From: Lachnospiraceae bacterium
Lineage (GTDB): Bacteria; Bacillota; Clostridia; Lachnospirales; Lachnospiraceae
Reading direction: 5' to 3'
NCBI GenBank assembly: GCA_017614155.1
Contig: JAGACK010000017.1
Location: 1-64,000 of the forward strand
DNA length: 64,000 nucleotides
The position numbers and the translations under genes are program-made. Below, one piece after another: positions 53,554-63,185 of the stretch (positions are counted from its first letter, which is position 1; each line of letters begins with the position of its first letter). The notes under the pieces are model-generated. The model ran no database searches. It was not told the DNA's origin and saw only the letters and a list, made by a program, of their open reading frames with translations.

Positions 53554-53582
53554 AAAAGCCGGGCCTTTAACAAACTGTAAGG

Positions 53583-54857
53583 TCATTTAGACTGCAGTTT
53601 TTTCAGGTCACAAAAAAATCCGGGATAAGATATATTGACACATTCAGTATCATCTATAACGACAGGACCGTCGGAGGCAATGGCGGCTACAGAAAAGCTC
53701 ATTGCTATCCGGTGGTCTTTTTGTGTCCTGATATCTGCTCCATGAAGCCTTTCGACGCCGTTTATGATAAAGCCGTCATCTGTTGGCTCTATATCGGCAC
53801 CCATGCTTTTCAGTCCTTCGCTTACAAGCTCTATTCTGTCGGATTCCTTGACCCTAAGCTCGGCAGCATCTTTTATTATCGTCCGTCCCTCACTTAATGA
53901 AGCAGCAACGGCAATCAGCGGGATCTCGTCGATAAGCGCGGGGATTATGGAGCCTTCTATGACTGTACCCGAAAGCTTCGAATACCTGACCCTTATGTCG
54001 GCGACTCTCTCTCCTGCCTGTTCAGTTTCATTAATAAGCGCGATATCTGCTCCCATTGACAGGAATGTCCTTATTATGCCGTCGCGGGTCGGATTTATGC
54101 CGACATTTTTTATGATGATATCAGAACCCGGCGTGATAAGCGCCGCGCCGATGAAATATGCAGCGGAGGATATATCTCCCGGGACAGTTATCTCCCGGCC
54201 CTTAAGCTTCTTTCCGGGATGAAGGATGACCGAAGTCCCGTCAGTTTCAATATCCGCGCCGAAGCCCTTCAGCATCAGCTCGGTATGATTCCTTGACACG
54301 ACATCCTCTGTGACGGTGGTATCTCCTTTTGCATACAGTCCCGCAAGAAGGATCGCCGATTTGACCTGGGCCGATGCTACCTTCATATGATAATCAATGC
54401 CGTGAAGGCTGCACCCTTTGATAGAAAGAGGAGCGCAGCCATTATCCCTGACCGATACGATATCTGCTCCCATCTGTGAAAGAGGCTCCATGACTCTCTT
54501 CATCGGACGCTTCTGTATGGACTCATCCCCGTTAAGGACTGTATCAAAATCCTGACCTGCAAGGATCCCCGATATTATCCTTGTCGTTGTGCCGGAATTG
54601 CCCGTATACAGTTCGTTTGCCGGCTTTACAAGGCCCTTAAGTCCAACGCCCTGTATCGTTACGGTATTCCCGTCTGTCTTTATATCAACGCCCATATCCC
54701 TGAAACATCTGATGGTCGAAAGACAGTCGTCACTTAGAAGAAAGCCTTTTGCAACTGTGGTCCCTTCCGAAATGCTCCCGAGCATTACTGCCCTGTGGGA
54801 TATGGATTTGTCGCCCGGAACGGTTATCTGCCCTCTGAGGGCATGGTTCTCATGCAT
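53583..54857 (-). CDS. aroA: 3-phosphoshikimate 1-carboxyvinyltransferase (EPSP synthase)
   Basis: 424 residues. VPGDKSISHRAVML near residue 12 binds shikimate-3-phosphate; GNSGTTTRI near 85, RPMKRVMEPLSQMGA, and ELRVKESDRIELV in the C-terminal half are all present. It makes EPSP in the shikimate pathway. It begins six bases after tyrA ends and is the last gene of the pheS-pheT-queA-tyrA-aroA run. Confidence 0.96.
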   Translation of the reverse strand: MHENHALRGQITVPGDKSISHRAVMLGSISEGTTVAKGFLLSDDCLSTIRCFRDMGVDIKTDGNTVTIQGVGLKGLVKPANELYTGNSGTTTRIISGILAGQDFDTVLNGDESIQKRPMKRVMEPLSQMGADIVSVRDNGCAPLSIKGCSLHGIDYHMKVASAQVKSAILLAGLYAKGDTTVTEDVVSRNHTELMLKGFGADIETDGTSVILHPGKKLKGREITVPGDISSAAYFIGAALITPGSDIIIKNVGINPTRDGIIRTFLSMGADIALINETEQAGERVADIRVRYSKLSGTVIEGSIIPALIDEIPLIAVAASLSEGRTIIKDAAELRVKESDRIELVSEGLKSMGADIEPTDDGFIINGVERLHGADIRTQKDHRIAMSFSVAAIASDGPVVIDDTECVNISYPGFFCDLKKLQSK

Positions 54858-54863
54858 GTTCTT

Positions 54864-55712
54864 CTATCCTATTATCGAATCACGGTATTTTTTTGAAGTA
54901 TCAAAGATTTCAAAGAGCGCTTCGCTGTCACCCTTTTCGATCAGAGCGGTCACATTTTCAAGTTCTTTTATGTATTTTCTCATCAGATCGGTTATGTTTT
55001 CCCTGTTTTCAAGACAGATCTGCTGCCACATGGTCGGATCGGAGGACGCAACACGCGTGATATCCTTGAAGCCTCCGGCAGCCGATATGCGCATATATTC
55101 CTCGGGCGTATCCTCATCTTTTACAAGCTTTACCAGAGAATAGGCCGCCATATGCGGAACATGCGATATGGCAGCTACTATAAAATCATGGAGCGAAGGC
55201 TCGACTATCACAGGATTTGCCCCGATGCCTCTGACAAGTACCTCCAGTTTCAGGACATGGTGTTCCTTTGCTGTCTTTGAAGGAGTCAGATAATAATAGG
55301 CGTCCTTCAAAAGCTGCGCCGAAGCGTTGTCATATCGTACCTTTTCTTTTCCTGCCATAGGGTGTCCCCCGATGAATACAGTTTCGGGAAGTATCCTTTC
55401 AACCGCCTCATGGATACCGGATTTTACCGATCCGACATCAGTCAGTATCGTTTCGGGCTCAAGATAAGCCTTAAGCTTTTCAAGGAATGAAATATTGGTC
55501 TTGACCGGAGCGCAAAGAAATATAATGTCACATCCTGCAAATCCGTCGGTTATATCCTGAAGTCCCAGATCCACAGTGCCTTCCGCAAGGGCTTTTTCAA
55601 CAGAATCAGCGGACCTGTTTGCAGCTACGATGAATGTATCCGGATATGCCTGTTTTATTGATTTTGCAAGCGAACCGCCGATAAGGCCCAGACCTATGAT
55701 ACCGATCTTCAT
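54864..55712 (-). CDS. tyrA: Prephenate dehydrogenase
   Basis: 282 residues. IIGLGLIGGSLAK at residue 4 is the NAD-binding loop; VKTNISFLEKL, LTDVGSVKSGI and FIGGHPMAGKE follow, the last with the catalytic His. The C-terminal helical dimer domain is complete. No ACT domain is present. It converts prephenate to 4-hydroxyphenylpyruvate for tyrosine. Together with aroA and pheST it gives the run an aromatic amino-acid theme. Confidence 0.93.
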   Translation of the reverse strand: MKIGIIGLGLIGGSLAKSIKQAYPDTFIVAANRSADSVEKALAEGTVDLGLQDITDGFAGCDIIFLCAPVKTNISFLEKLKAYLEPETILTDVGSVKSGIHEAVERILPETVFIGGHPMAGKEKVRYDNASAQLLKDAYYYLTPSKTAKEHHVLKLEVLVRGIGANPVIVEPSLHDFIVAAISHVPHMAAYSLVKLVKDEDTPEEYMRISAAGGFKDITRVASSDPTMWQQICLENRENITDLMRKYIKELENVTALIEKGDSEALFEIFDTSKKYRDSIIG

Positions 55713-55768
55713 TTCGTCACCTCGAAAAATTATTTATTATCAGAGCAAAACTGCCGCAAAGAACAGGT

Positions 55769-56806
55769 TCATAAAATCAGCATGGCATCCCCGAATGAGA
55801 AAAACCTGTACCTTTTCCTGATGGCTTCCTCATAGGCCTTTAGGATGTTTTCTCTGCCGGCAAGCGCTGAAACCAGCATCAGGAGCGTGCTTTCGGGAAG
55901 ATGGAAATTCGTGATGAGGCCGTCAAGAACCCTGAAACGGTATCCCGGGTAAATAAAGATATCCGTGCTGCCGGAAGCCGCCCTTACAATGCCGTTTTCG
56001 TCACAGGCAGATTCGACAGTACGGCAACTTGTCGTACCCACGCATATCACGCGTCCCTTTTCTTCTTTGGTCCTGTTTATCGTATTGGCTGCTTCTTTGG
56101 AAACACAAAAGCTTTCGCTGTGCATATGATGATCAAGGATATTTTCGGCCTTTACCGGCCTGAATGTGCCAAGCCCTACATGAAGAGTCACATATGCTGT
56201 TTTTACACCCAGATTTTCTATCTTTTCGAGAAGCTCCTTTGTGAAATGAAGTCCTGCCGTAGGTGCCGCGGCAGAACCTTCATATTTTGCATAAACAGTC
56301 TGATACCTGGTCTTGTCACCGAGCTTATGTGTGATATACGGCGGCAGCGGCATCTGCCCCAGCTCATCCAGGATCTCTTCCCAAATTCCAGTATAATAAA
56401 AACCTACCAGCCTGTTGCCATCGGGAAGGACTTCTTTTATTACAGCCTTCAGACGACCGTCCGCGAATATGACCTTCGCACCCTCTTTCAGCTTTTTTCC
56501 GGGCTTTACTATCGCTTCCCAGGTATCAGCGCCTTTATTATTTAGAAGCAGGATCTCGACGGCAGCGCCGGTATCTGCTTTTGTTCCCAGAAGTCTTGCG
56601 GGTATCACCTTCGTATCATTGAGGACAAGACAGTCGCCTTCCCTGAGATAGGCTGTGATATCTGTAAATTTCCTGTGCTCAAAACCACCGGTAGTCCTGT
56701 CAAGGACAAGAAGCCTCGAATCATCCCTTTTTTCAAGAGGGTCCTGCGCTATCAGTTCAGGCGGCAGTTCATAATAAAAATCACTTTTCAGTACCGGCTT
56801 TTCCAT
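55769..56806 (-). CDS. queA: S-adenosylmethionine:tRNA ribosyltransferase-isomerase
   Basis: 345 residues, typical for QueA, which makes epoxyqueuosine on tRNA. Motifs: [45 protein letters not shown] and the C-terminal [18 protein letters not shown]. It overlaps the pheT stop by one base (TAATG type). No queG or tgt is in the window. Confidence 0.96.
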   Translation of the reverse strand: MEKPVLKSDFYYELPPELIAQDPLEKRDDSRLLVLDRTTGGFEHRKFTDITAYLREGDCLVLNDTKVIPARLLGTKADTGAAVEILLLNNKGADTWEAIVKPGKKLKEGAKVIFADGRLKAVIKEVLPDGNRLVGFYYTGIWEEILDELGQMPLPPYITHKLGDKTRYQTVYAKYEGSAAAPTAGLHFTKELLEKIENLGVKTAYVTLHVGLGTFRPVKAENILDHHMHSESFCVSKEAANTINRTKEEKGRVICVGTTSCRTVESACDENGIVRAASGSTDIFIYPGYRFRVLDGLITNFHLPESTLLMLVSALAGRENILKAYEEAIRKRYRFFSFGDAMLIL

Positions 56807-59226
56807 TATGATCGAAGCTCTATTCCCATCGATGAAAGCCCGTTCAGTATCTTTTTCATTGCCGCATTTACTTCATCATCGGAAAGAGTCTTTTCCCTGT
56901 TCCTGAAAACTATGTTAAAGGCCATTGATTTGTGTGATGTCACAATCTGATCCCCTTCATAGATGTCAAACAGAGTACAGCTTTCCAGTATCTTTCCGCC
57001 TCTCTGGATAATCATATCCTCTATCGAGCCCTCAAGCACTTCCTTCGGTACAAGGATGGATATATCCCTTGATACGGCAGGGAACTTTGCAATGCCGGAA
57101 TATTTCCTGTCAAATACTGCCTTTTGGGTGATCTTCGGCATGTCGAGTACAGCCACATACACCTCAGCCTTTGCCATATCATATGCCTTGCAGGTAAGCG
57201 GATGGACCTGTCCTATAAAACCTATCTTTTCATTTTCATAGATGATATCTGCCTGGCGTCCCGGATGCAGATACGGCCTGCCGCTTTCGGGATCGTAATG
57301 AGGCCTTTTGTTCATGCCGGCTTTCAGCAGAAATTCTTCGATAACTCCCTTCATCGTATAAAAATCGCCCTCGCCGTAAAAGCCGAATGTCAGCTGCATC
57401 CTCTCATCGGGAAGCTTTTCAAGCGGAAGGCTCTCCGGGATATAGATATTTCCGAGTTCATATAGCCTCACATCCTTATTCTTCCTGTTGAAATTTGTGG
57501 AAAGGGATGTCAGTATGCCGTTTAATGACAAAGTCCTCATTATGGAGAAATCAACACCCAGAGGATTTGAAATGGTTATGGCTTTTCTTTCAGGCGCATC
57601 AGCAGGAAGCATCAGTTTGTCAAATACAGCGGGACTTTCAAAGGAATAGCAGAATCCCTGGGAAAATCCGAAGCTTTCAGCCACATTGCGCGCAAGTTCC
57701 TCTACGCGCAGCTTGAAAGGAAGGCTTCCGACACATTCCGGATCATCCGGAAATGTAACAGGTATTTTGTCATATCCGAAAAATCTCGCGACTTCTTCCG
57801 AGGTATCGGCAAAGCCAAGGAGATCCTGCCTGAAGGTCGGGCATACCAGTTCTTTTGAAGAGGCGTCATACTCAACTTCCACTCTTTTCAGATATGAGAT
57901 CATGTCTTCCCTGGAAATATCCGTGCCGAGATAACTGTTGATCCTGTCGGGCTCAAAAGGTATCCGTTTGGGTTCAGGAAGGCTGTCATATACATCGACT
58001 TTTCCGCCTATGACCACACCGCAGCCAAGTTCTTCCACAAGCGAGCATGCTCTCTGCATGGCTGCAAGGGCATTATTGGCATCCAGTCCCTTTTCAAAAA
58101 TTCCGGATGCATCAGTACGAAGACCTACTCTCCTGGCTGATTTTCTGATATTTGTTCCGTTAAAGGTCGCAGCCTCAAAGAGGACCGTCTTCACATCTTC
58201 GGTTATCATGGAATTCTCACCGCCCATGATGCCTGCTATACCGACCTCCTTCTGTCCGTCACAGATCATGAGCACCTCAGAGTCGAGTTTTCTTTCTACT
58301 CCGTCAAGCGTGGTGAAGATATCCCCGTCTTTTGCTCTTTTTACGATTATCTTTTTGTCCGCTATGGTCGAATAATCAAAGGCGTGCATGGGCTGTCCGT
58401 ATTCAAGCATCACATAATTTGTAATATCCACAAGGTTATTTATGGGCCTGATTCCGCTTGCGCGAAGCCTCTTTTTCATCCAGTCAGGCGACGGACCGAT
58501 CTTTACATCTTTCACAACCCTTGCCACATATCTGGAACAAAGATCCCTGTCCTTTATCTCGACAGATATGTAATCCTCTGTCTTTTCATCATTTCCCGCC
58601 TCTTTGACATCGGGATATTTAAAAGGCAGATTAAAGGTTGCCGCAGCTTCCCTGGCTATTCCCATGACACTGTAGCAGTCAACCCTGTTTGAAGTGATCT
58701 CATATTCAAACACAGTATCGTCAAGACCCATGAAAGCTATCGCATCGCTTCCTACCGGAGCATCCGGAGGCAGTATATAGATCCCGTATTCGGGCGCCTC
58801 GGGATAGATGTCTCTTGTAGAACCGAGTTCTTCAATTGAACACATCATTCCGTTCGATTCTATTCCACGGAGTTTTCCGGCTTTTATCTTTACCCCGTTT
58901 TCGGGATTCCCTCCGTCGTGATCGCCTGCAACCTTTCCTCCGTCAAGAACCACGGGGACAAGATCGCCTTCTTTTACATTGGGCGCGCCTGTAACTATCT
59001 GCGTCGTCTTTTCACCGACATCAACCTGGCAGACTATCAGCTTATCGGCATCGGGATGCTTTTCAATTTTCAGTATCTTGCCGACAACGATGTTTTCCAG
59101 GTTTTTATCAAGTCTCCTGTATCCTTCGACTTTTGTCCCGGAAAGTGTCATGGCATCGGCAAATTCGCTGTCCGTGCAGTTCAGGTCCGGTACAAAGGCT
59201 TTTATCCATGATAATGGTGTTTCCAT
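56806..59226 (-). CDS. pheT: Phenylalanyl-tRNA synthetase beta subunit
   Basis: 806 residues, full length. An N-terminal tRNA-binding (OB) domain lies at about 40-150, the B3/B4 editing core with [10 protein letters not shown] at about 210-400, the B5 domain (about 405-475), then the catalytic-like module and the FDX anticodon domain at the C-terminus ([12 protein letters not shown]). With PheS it forms the alpha2beta2 enzyme. It follows pheS by 34 bases. Confidence 0.96.
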   Translation of the reverse strand: METPLSWIKAFVPDLNCTDSEFADAMTLSGTKVEGYRRLDKNLENIVVGKILKIEKHPDADKLIVCQVDVGEKTTQIVTGAPNVKEGDLVPVVLDGGKVAGDHDGGNPENGVKIKAGKLRGIESNGMMCSIEELGSTRDIYPEAPEYGIYILPPDAPVGSDAIAFMGLDDTVFEYEITSNRVDCYSVMGIAREAAATFNLPFKYPDVKEAGNDEKTEDYISVEIKDRDLCSRYVARVVKDVKIGPSPDWMKKRLRASGIRPINNLVDITNYVMLEYGQPMHAFDYSTIADKKIIVKRAKDGDIFTTLDGVERKLDSEVLMICDGQKEVGIAGIMGGENSMITEDVKTVLFEAATFNGTNIRKSARRVGLRTDASGIFEKGLDANNALAAMQRACSLVEELGCGVVIGGKVDVYDSLPEPKRIPFEPDRINSYLGTDISREDMISYLKRVEVEYDASSKELVCPTFRQDLLGFADTSEEVARFFGYDKIPVTFPDDPECVGSLPFKLRVEELARNVAESFGFSQGFCYSFESPAVFDKLMLPADAPERKAITISNPLGVDFSIMRTLSLNGILTSLSTNFNRKNKDVRLYELGNIYIPESLPLEKLPDERMQLTFGFYGEGDFYTMKGVIEEFLLKAGMNKRPHYDPESGRPYLHPGRQADIIYENEKIGFIGQVHPLTCKAYDMAKAEVYVAVLDMPKITQKAVFDRKYSGIAKFPAVSRDISILVPKEVLEGSIEDMIIQRGGKILESCTLFDIYEGDQIVTSHKSMAFNIVFRNREKTLSDDEVNAAMKKILNGLSSMGIELRS

Positions 59227-59260
59227 ACTGATTCTCCTTTAATTGCAAATATCTTTGTGA

Positions 59261-60283
59261 TTAGAACTGGTTCAGAAATCTGATATCGTTCTCGTAGAGC
59301 AGCCGCATGTCATCAATCTCGTACTTTAACAGGGCGATCCTTTCCAGCCCTACACCGAAAGCAAACCCGGTGTATTCATGAGGATCCACCCCGCTCATCT
59401 CAAGGACATGAGGGTGCACCATCCCGCATCCGAGGATCTCTATCCAGCCTTCTCCCTTACAGAAACGGCATCCCTTTCCCTTGCATTTGAAACAGCTCAC
59501 ATCCATTTCGGCTGAAGGCTCGGTAAATGGGAAATGATGGGGACGGAACTTGACTTTTGTATCCTCCCCGAAAAGCTTTCTGGCAAATTCGACCAGAGTT
59601 CCCTTCAAATCTGAAAAAGAGATATTTTTGTCTATAACAAGTCCTTCTACCTGATGAAAAGAAGGAGAATGCGTGGCATCGACTTCATCTGCCCTGAAAA
59701 CCCTTCCCGGGCTTATCATCTTGATGGGAAGCCTTCCCTTTTCCATTTCGTGGACCTGTGTACCGGAAGTCTGCGTACGAAGAAGGATATCCCCGTTTAT
59801 ATAAAATGTATCCTGCTCATCCTTTGCGGGATGTCCCTCCGGAATGTTCAGAGCCTCAAAATTGTAATAATCCTTTTCGATCTCCGGTCCTTCCACAACT
59901 TCATAGCCCATACCTATAAAGATACGCTCCAGTTCTTCCAGCGCGATCGTATTTGGATGACGATGTCCTTTCGGTTCCTTTGAAGCAGGAAGCGTAACAT
60001 CTATCTTTTCCCGCTTGAGTCTTTCATTCAGAGCGGCAGCTTCCATCTTTTGCTTTGCTTCCTCGAGAGCCTTTTCGATCTGATCCCTGGCCTCGTTTAC
60101 CATTGCACCGATCTTTGGCCGTTCCTCCGCGCTGACATCTTTCATGCTTTTAAGTACACTTGTCAGTTCGCCTTTTTTTCCGAGGATGGCAACCCTTACT
60201 TCATTCAGCGCATCCAAAGCGCCCGCTTCTTCTATCTGCTTTAAGGCTTTCTCCTGTATGCTCTGCAGATTTTCCATTATCAT
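59261..60283 (-). CDS. pheS: Phenylalanyl-tRNA synthetase alpha subunit
   Basis: 340 residues from the ATG at 60283, seven bases after GGAGG. ATGs at 60289 and 60277 are also in frame but their spacing is worse. A coiled N-terminus is followed by a class II catalytic core: [33 protein letters not shown] (in parts), motif 2 [19 protein letters not shown] (in parts) and motif 3 [15 protein letters not shown] Cys-rich insert [17 protein letters not shown] is typical of Clostridia PheS. Promoter at 60324-60352. Confidence 0.95.
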   Translation of the reverse strand: MIMENLQSIQEKALKQIEEAGALDALNEVRVAILGKKGELTSVLKSMKDVSAEERPKIGAMVNEARDQIEKALEEAKQKMEAAALNERLKREKIDVTLPASKEPKGHRHPNTIALEELERIFIGMGYEVVEGPEIEKDYYNFEALNIPEGHPAKDEQDTFYINGDILLRTQTSGTQVHEMEKGRLPIKMISPGRVFRADEVDATHSPSFHQVEGLVIDKNISFSDLKGTLVEFARKLFGEDTKVKFRPHHFPFTEPSAEMDVSCFKCKGKGCRFCKGEGWIEILGCGMVHPHVLEMSGVDPHEYTGFAFGVGLERIALLKYEIDDMRLLYENDIRFLNQF

Positions 60284-60323
60284 GATCATTCCTCCGAAAG
60301 TTTTTTCGATAAACACAACCCAT

Positions 60324-60352
60324 AATTTATCACATTTTGGAAATGTTGTCAT
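60324..60352 (-). promoter_or_regulatory. pheS promoter with an inverted repeat in the spacer
   Basis: On the minus strand ATGACA, 17 bases, TAAATT (complement of 60324-60329). The spacer is almost exactly filled by the inverted repeat ACATTT-TGG-AAATGT at 60332-60346, a good position for a repressor. No T-box structure is visible. Confidence 0.5.
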
Positions 60353-60395
60353 TAAATTATCGTAAGCGTTATTTACGAATTTTGCTTAAGAATTA

Positions 60396-60428
60396 AAAGG
60401 ACCGCGCATATTAAGTGCGCGGTCCTTT
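60396..60428 (-). terminator. Rho-independent terminator of the alanine-rich gene
   Basis: AAAGGACCGCGCA and TGCGCGGTCCTTT form a perfect 13-bp stem with a 7-base loop, 25 bases after the stop of the alanine-rich protein gene. The symmetric A/T ends would also work in the other direction. Confidence 0.9.
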
Positions 60429-60452
60429 ATTCATATCAAATCTGTTTAAGAA

Positions 60453-61997
60453 TTAATAGATGCGAGGCCATGCTGAAGGATTTGCAAGAAGGAAGATGTA
60501 AGCTGCATTTCTTGCTGCCTCATACTTTACAACTGCAAATGCTGTATTAGCTGCAGCCTGGTTCTCAACTGCTGTAATGTTGAGAGCTGCTGCGATCTTT
60601 GCATTTTCAAATGCTGCATGAGCTGCGCTTGCTGCGTTTGCTGCTGCAGCGGCTGCTGCTGCCTTTGCTGCTGCGTTTGCTGCTGCAGGGCCAACCTCTG
60701 CTGCCCTTGCTGCTGCGATACCGTTAACAAATCCGCAAAGCTCAGTCTGCTTTCCGATGATGATTCCGTTTGTCTTTGCCCTTGCTGCGCTGTTGAATGC
60801 TGCGATATTTGCGGCGCTGTCACGATAAATCTTTGCTACGTTTGCATCAGAAGCTGCCTTTGAAGCTGCCCTGTTAGCCTTGTCTGCCTTTACTATTCCG
60901 TTGCCGTATGAACCTGCAGCTGCAAGTGCTGCTGAAGCTGCTGCGTTGAATTTTGCGTTCTGTGCGCTCTTTACAGCATTGTCGGTATCGTAAACTGATT
61001 TCCACATTGTTCTTATGGCGTTATTTGTATCGGCTTTAGCTTTTTCGGCGGCTGCTGCGGCTGCTGCGGCATTTGCGGCATTTGCCTTTGCATCAGCAAC
61101 TACTGCGTCAGCTGCTGCAACTGCTGCTGTAGCCTTTGCTGCTTCGATTGCGGAATCAACTGCAACCTTTGTCTGTGCATCAAGCCTTGCATCAACCTCA
61201 CCGACTTTTCCGATGTACTTTTCAACCTGTGCACGGCTTGAAGCCAGATCCTTCATCTCTTTCTGTGCATTGCTTACATAGATGTTTGCAGTATTCTTAA
61301 CCTGGGTTGCATAAACCTGAGCATTCTGTGCTGTTGCCTGTGCATAGTAGTTTGCCTGTACAACCTTTAATGTATCGTTTATCTGCTTTGTGCCTATCTC
61401 TTTTCCGGCCCTGTATGCTGCAACCTCGTTATCGCAGGAAACCTTGATAACGTTGAGCATTTCTTTGTACTCTCCCTCACGGGCAGCCTTCTTTGCCTGA
61501 TAATCAGCTGCAAGAGCGTTAAGCTCAGCGTCTGCTGCTATTTTGAATGCTGCTGCATCTGCTGCCTTTGCGCTTGCTGCTGCAAGAAGCGCATTCTTCT
61601 GTGCTACTGCTGCTGCTCCTTCGGCATCAACCTTTGCCTGAGCTGCTGCACAGTCGTTGATCTTCTTTGCAAGAACTGCCTGCTGGGCTGCTGCCTGGGC
61701 TGCTGCAACTGCTGCTGCATCTGTCTTGCACTTTACGATAGCTGCTGCATTATTGGCTGCGATACCTGCCTGAACAGCTGCTGAGGTCGCATTGACCGAA
61801 TTGAGTGCAGCGCCTTCAACTGCTACCGAGTTGCTCACCCTTGCATTGTAAATAGAAGTGATCCCGCTGTTTACAGTGCCCTCAAGCGCCAGCCTTGCAG
61901 CAACAGCATCATCTACCGGATTGGCAAATACCTGAACTGCAAACAGCGCGCTGAACGCCGCAACACTTATAACTCCGAATAATCCCTTTTTTCTCAT
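60453..61997 (-). CDS. Secreted alanine-rich, coiled-coil-like protein
   Basis: 514 residues from the ATG at 61997 with GGAGGAGAGG before it. Signal peptide of about 25 residues (MRKKGLFGVISVAAFSALFA). The mature part is strongly biased, about two-fifths Ala, with Lys, Asn, Asp, Val and few aromatic residues: A.A.AA....A repeats that would form long helices. There is one short C-terminal hydrophobic stretch and no anchor signal. No enzyme motif. The DNA is rich in GCT/GCA codons. I do not recognise the family; a filamentous or structural role is a guess. Confidence 0.75.
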   Translation of the reverse strand: MRKKGLFGVISVAAFSALFAVQVFANPVDDAVAARLALEGTVNSGITSIYNARVSNSVAVEGAALNSVNATSAAVQAGIAANNAAAIVKCKTDAAAVAAAQAAAQQAVLAKKINDCAAAQAKVDAEGAAAVAQKNALLAAASAKAADAAAFKIAADAELNALAADYQAKKAAREGEYKEMLNVIKVSCDNEVAAYRAGKEIGTKQINDTLKVVQANYYAQATAQNAQVYATQVKNTANIYVSNAQKEMKDLASSRAQVEKYIGKVGEVDARLDAQTKVAVDSAIEAAKATAAVAAADAVVADAKANAANAAAAAAAAEKAKADTNNAIRTMWKSVYDTDNAVKSAQNAKFNAAASAALAAAGSYGNGIVKADKANRAASKAASDANVAKIYRDSAANIAAFNSAARAKTNGIIIGKQTELCGFVNGIAAARAAEVGPAAANAAAKAAAAAAAANAASAAHAAFENAKIAAALNITAVENQAAANTAFAVVKYEAARNAAYIFLLANPSAWPRIY

Positions 61998-62343
61998 GAG
62001 AATCCTCTCCTCCTTTGAATATGTTATTTTTGTTTTATTCAGTTCACATGTTTCAAACATGCTTCACATAAATGCAAACACATTTGAAACATGTGATGCT
62101 GACATTTCGCATTATAATAACACCATGAACAAAAAAAAAGATTACATAAACACGCAATTTTGTCTTTATGTCAACAACAAAAACCACCCGTTATTCAATC
62201 GGAATAAAAATACACATGATACTGTATTTTGAAAAATTGTTTCAATACAACATCATGTGTTTTCAAAATTTACATAAAATCCGTGTTTCAGACTTTTGTT
62301 AACATAAAAAGTAAAAAAAATTTACATAATTTTTTTTATTACC
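61998..62343 (-). promoter_or_regulatory. Palindrome-rich 5' region of the alanine-rich gene
   Basis: This 346-base AT-rich gap has no gene. A TATAAT -10 (complement of 62111-62116) would give a leader of about 105 bases. TCACATGTTTCAAA (62044-62057) and TTTGAAACATGTGA (62083-62096) form a perfect 14-bp inverted repeat inside that leader. A second repeat, ATTTTGAAAA (62226-62235) and TTTTCAAAAT (62260-62269), lies upstream. TTTGAAA/TTTCAAA recurs at least four times. Confidence 0.6.
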
Positions 62344-63144
62344 CTATGTTATAGAAGAATCTATCCTGATAAGCTCCTTCAGAACCCCCCTTTTTTCATA
62401 GCCTTCACATATATGCAGTGCTCTCTGCTTCACTTCTTCGGGGGCATTTGCAACCGCGAAGCTTATACCTGCGACATCCAGCATGGTCATATCATTTCCG
62501 TTATCGCCAAAGGCTGCAGTCTCTTCTTTTTTTATGTGAAAGAAATCCATAACGGACTTTAAGGCTCTTCCTTTGTCAACTTTGAAGTCGACAAAATCAA
62601 CCCACTCCTCTCCTGCCATAAAACAGTGACAGATCTTTTCATTTCTGGGGATGATAGCCTTTTCTCCCGTTTCCCTGATGCTTCCCTTCCTGTAAACGGC
62701 GACCTTGATTATATCACCGGGGGTATCAAGGACATCATCAACTACTTCGACATTATTGTTGTAACCGTATCTGATAAGATTTACAAAGTCCTCGTTTTTT
62801 GATTCTATAAGGCTGACTCCCGGACATGATACTATGATATCGGTATCAGGAAAGCCCCTTAAGAATCTGACGATGTCCTCTGCATCCTCTCTTTTCATCT
62901 TTACCACATCTATATCGGTTTCACGGCATCTGATATGGGCTCCGTTTTCAGCTATGAAGATCAGATCATTCTTTACCGGACTGAACATATTTGCTATGCT
63001 GTGGTACTGGCGGCCGCTGGCTATCGCTATGATAACGCCTTTTTTCTTCAGGCTTTCTATCACAGGAAATATCTCGGGATATATCCCGGCGGAAGAATCC
63101 TTTACAAGCGTGCCGTCCACATCACTGGCTATAAGTTTTATCAT
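62344..63144 (-). CDS. Cof-type HAD-superfamily phosphatase
   Basis: 266 residues from the ATG at 63144, four bases after GGAGG. The first motif DVDGTL is near residue 7 with both catalytic Asp residues; SGR near 46; a C2-type cap; and the fourth motif FGDNGNDMTML near 215. Cof-type enzymes act on sugar phosphates, FMN or pyridoxal phosphate. The substrate is not evident. It lies 41 bases after ppk. Confidence 0.9.
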   Translation of the reverse strand: MIKLIASDVDGTLVKDSSAGIYPEIFPVIESLKKKGVIIAIASGRQYHSIANMFSPVKNDLIFIAENGAHIRCRETDIDVVKMKREDAEDIVRFLRGFPDTDIIVSCPGVSLIESKNEDFVNLIRYGYNNNVEVVDDVLDTPGDIIKVAVYRKGSIRETGEKAIIPRNEKICHCFMAGEEWVDFVDFKVDKGRALKSVMDFFHIKKEETAAFGDNGNDMTMLDVAGISFAVANAPEEVKQRALHICEGYEKRGVLKELIRIDSSIT

Positions 63145-63185
63145 CATTCCTCCATACAAAGTCAGCTGTCGCTTTATGGGATGGC

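Noticed and set aside
60284-60395. T-box riboswitch before pheS
   Set aside because: Too short and lacks the T-box core; a simple promoter with an inverted repeat fits better.
60500-61950. CTG/GCA-rich minisatellite or CRISPR-like array
   Set aside because: The pattern is alanine codons of one reading frame, with no fixed spacer or repeat length.
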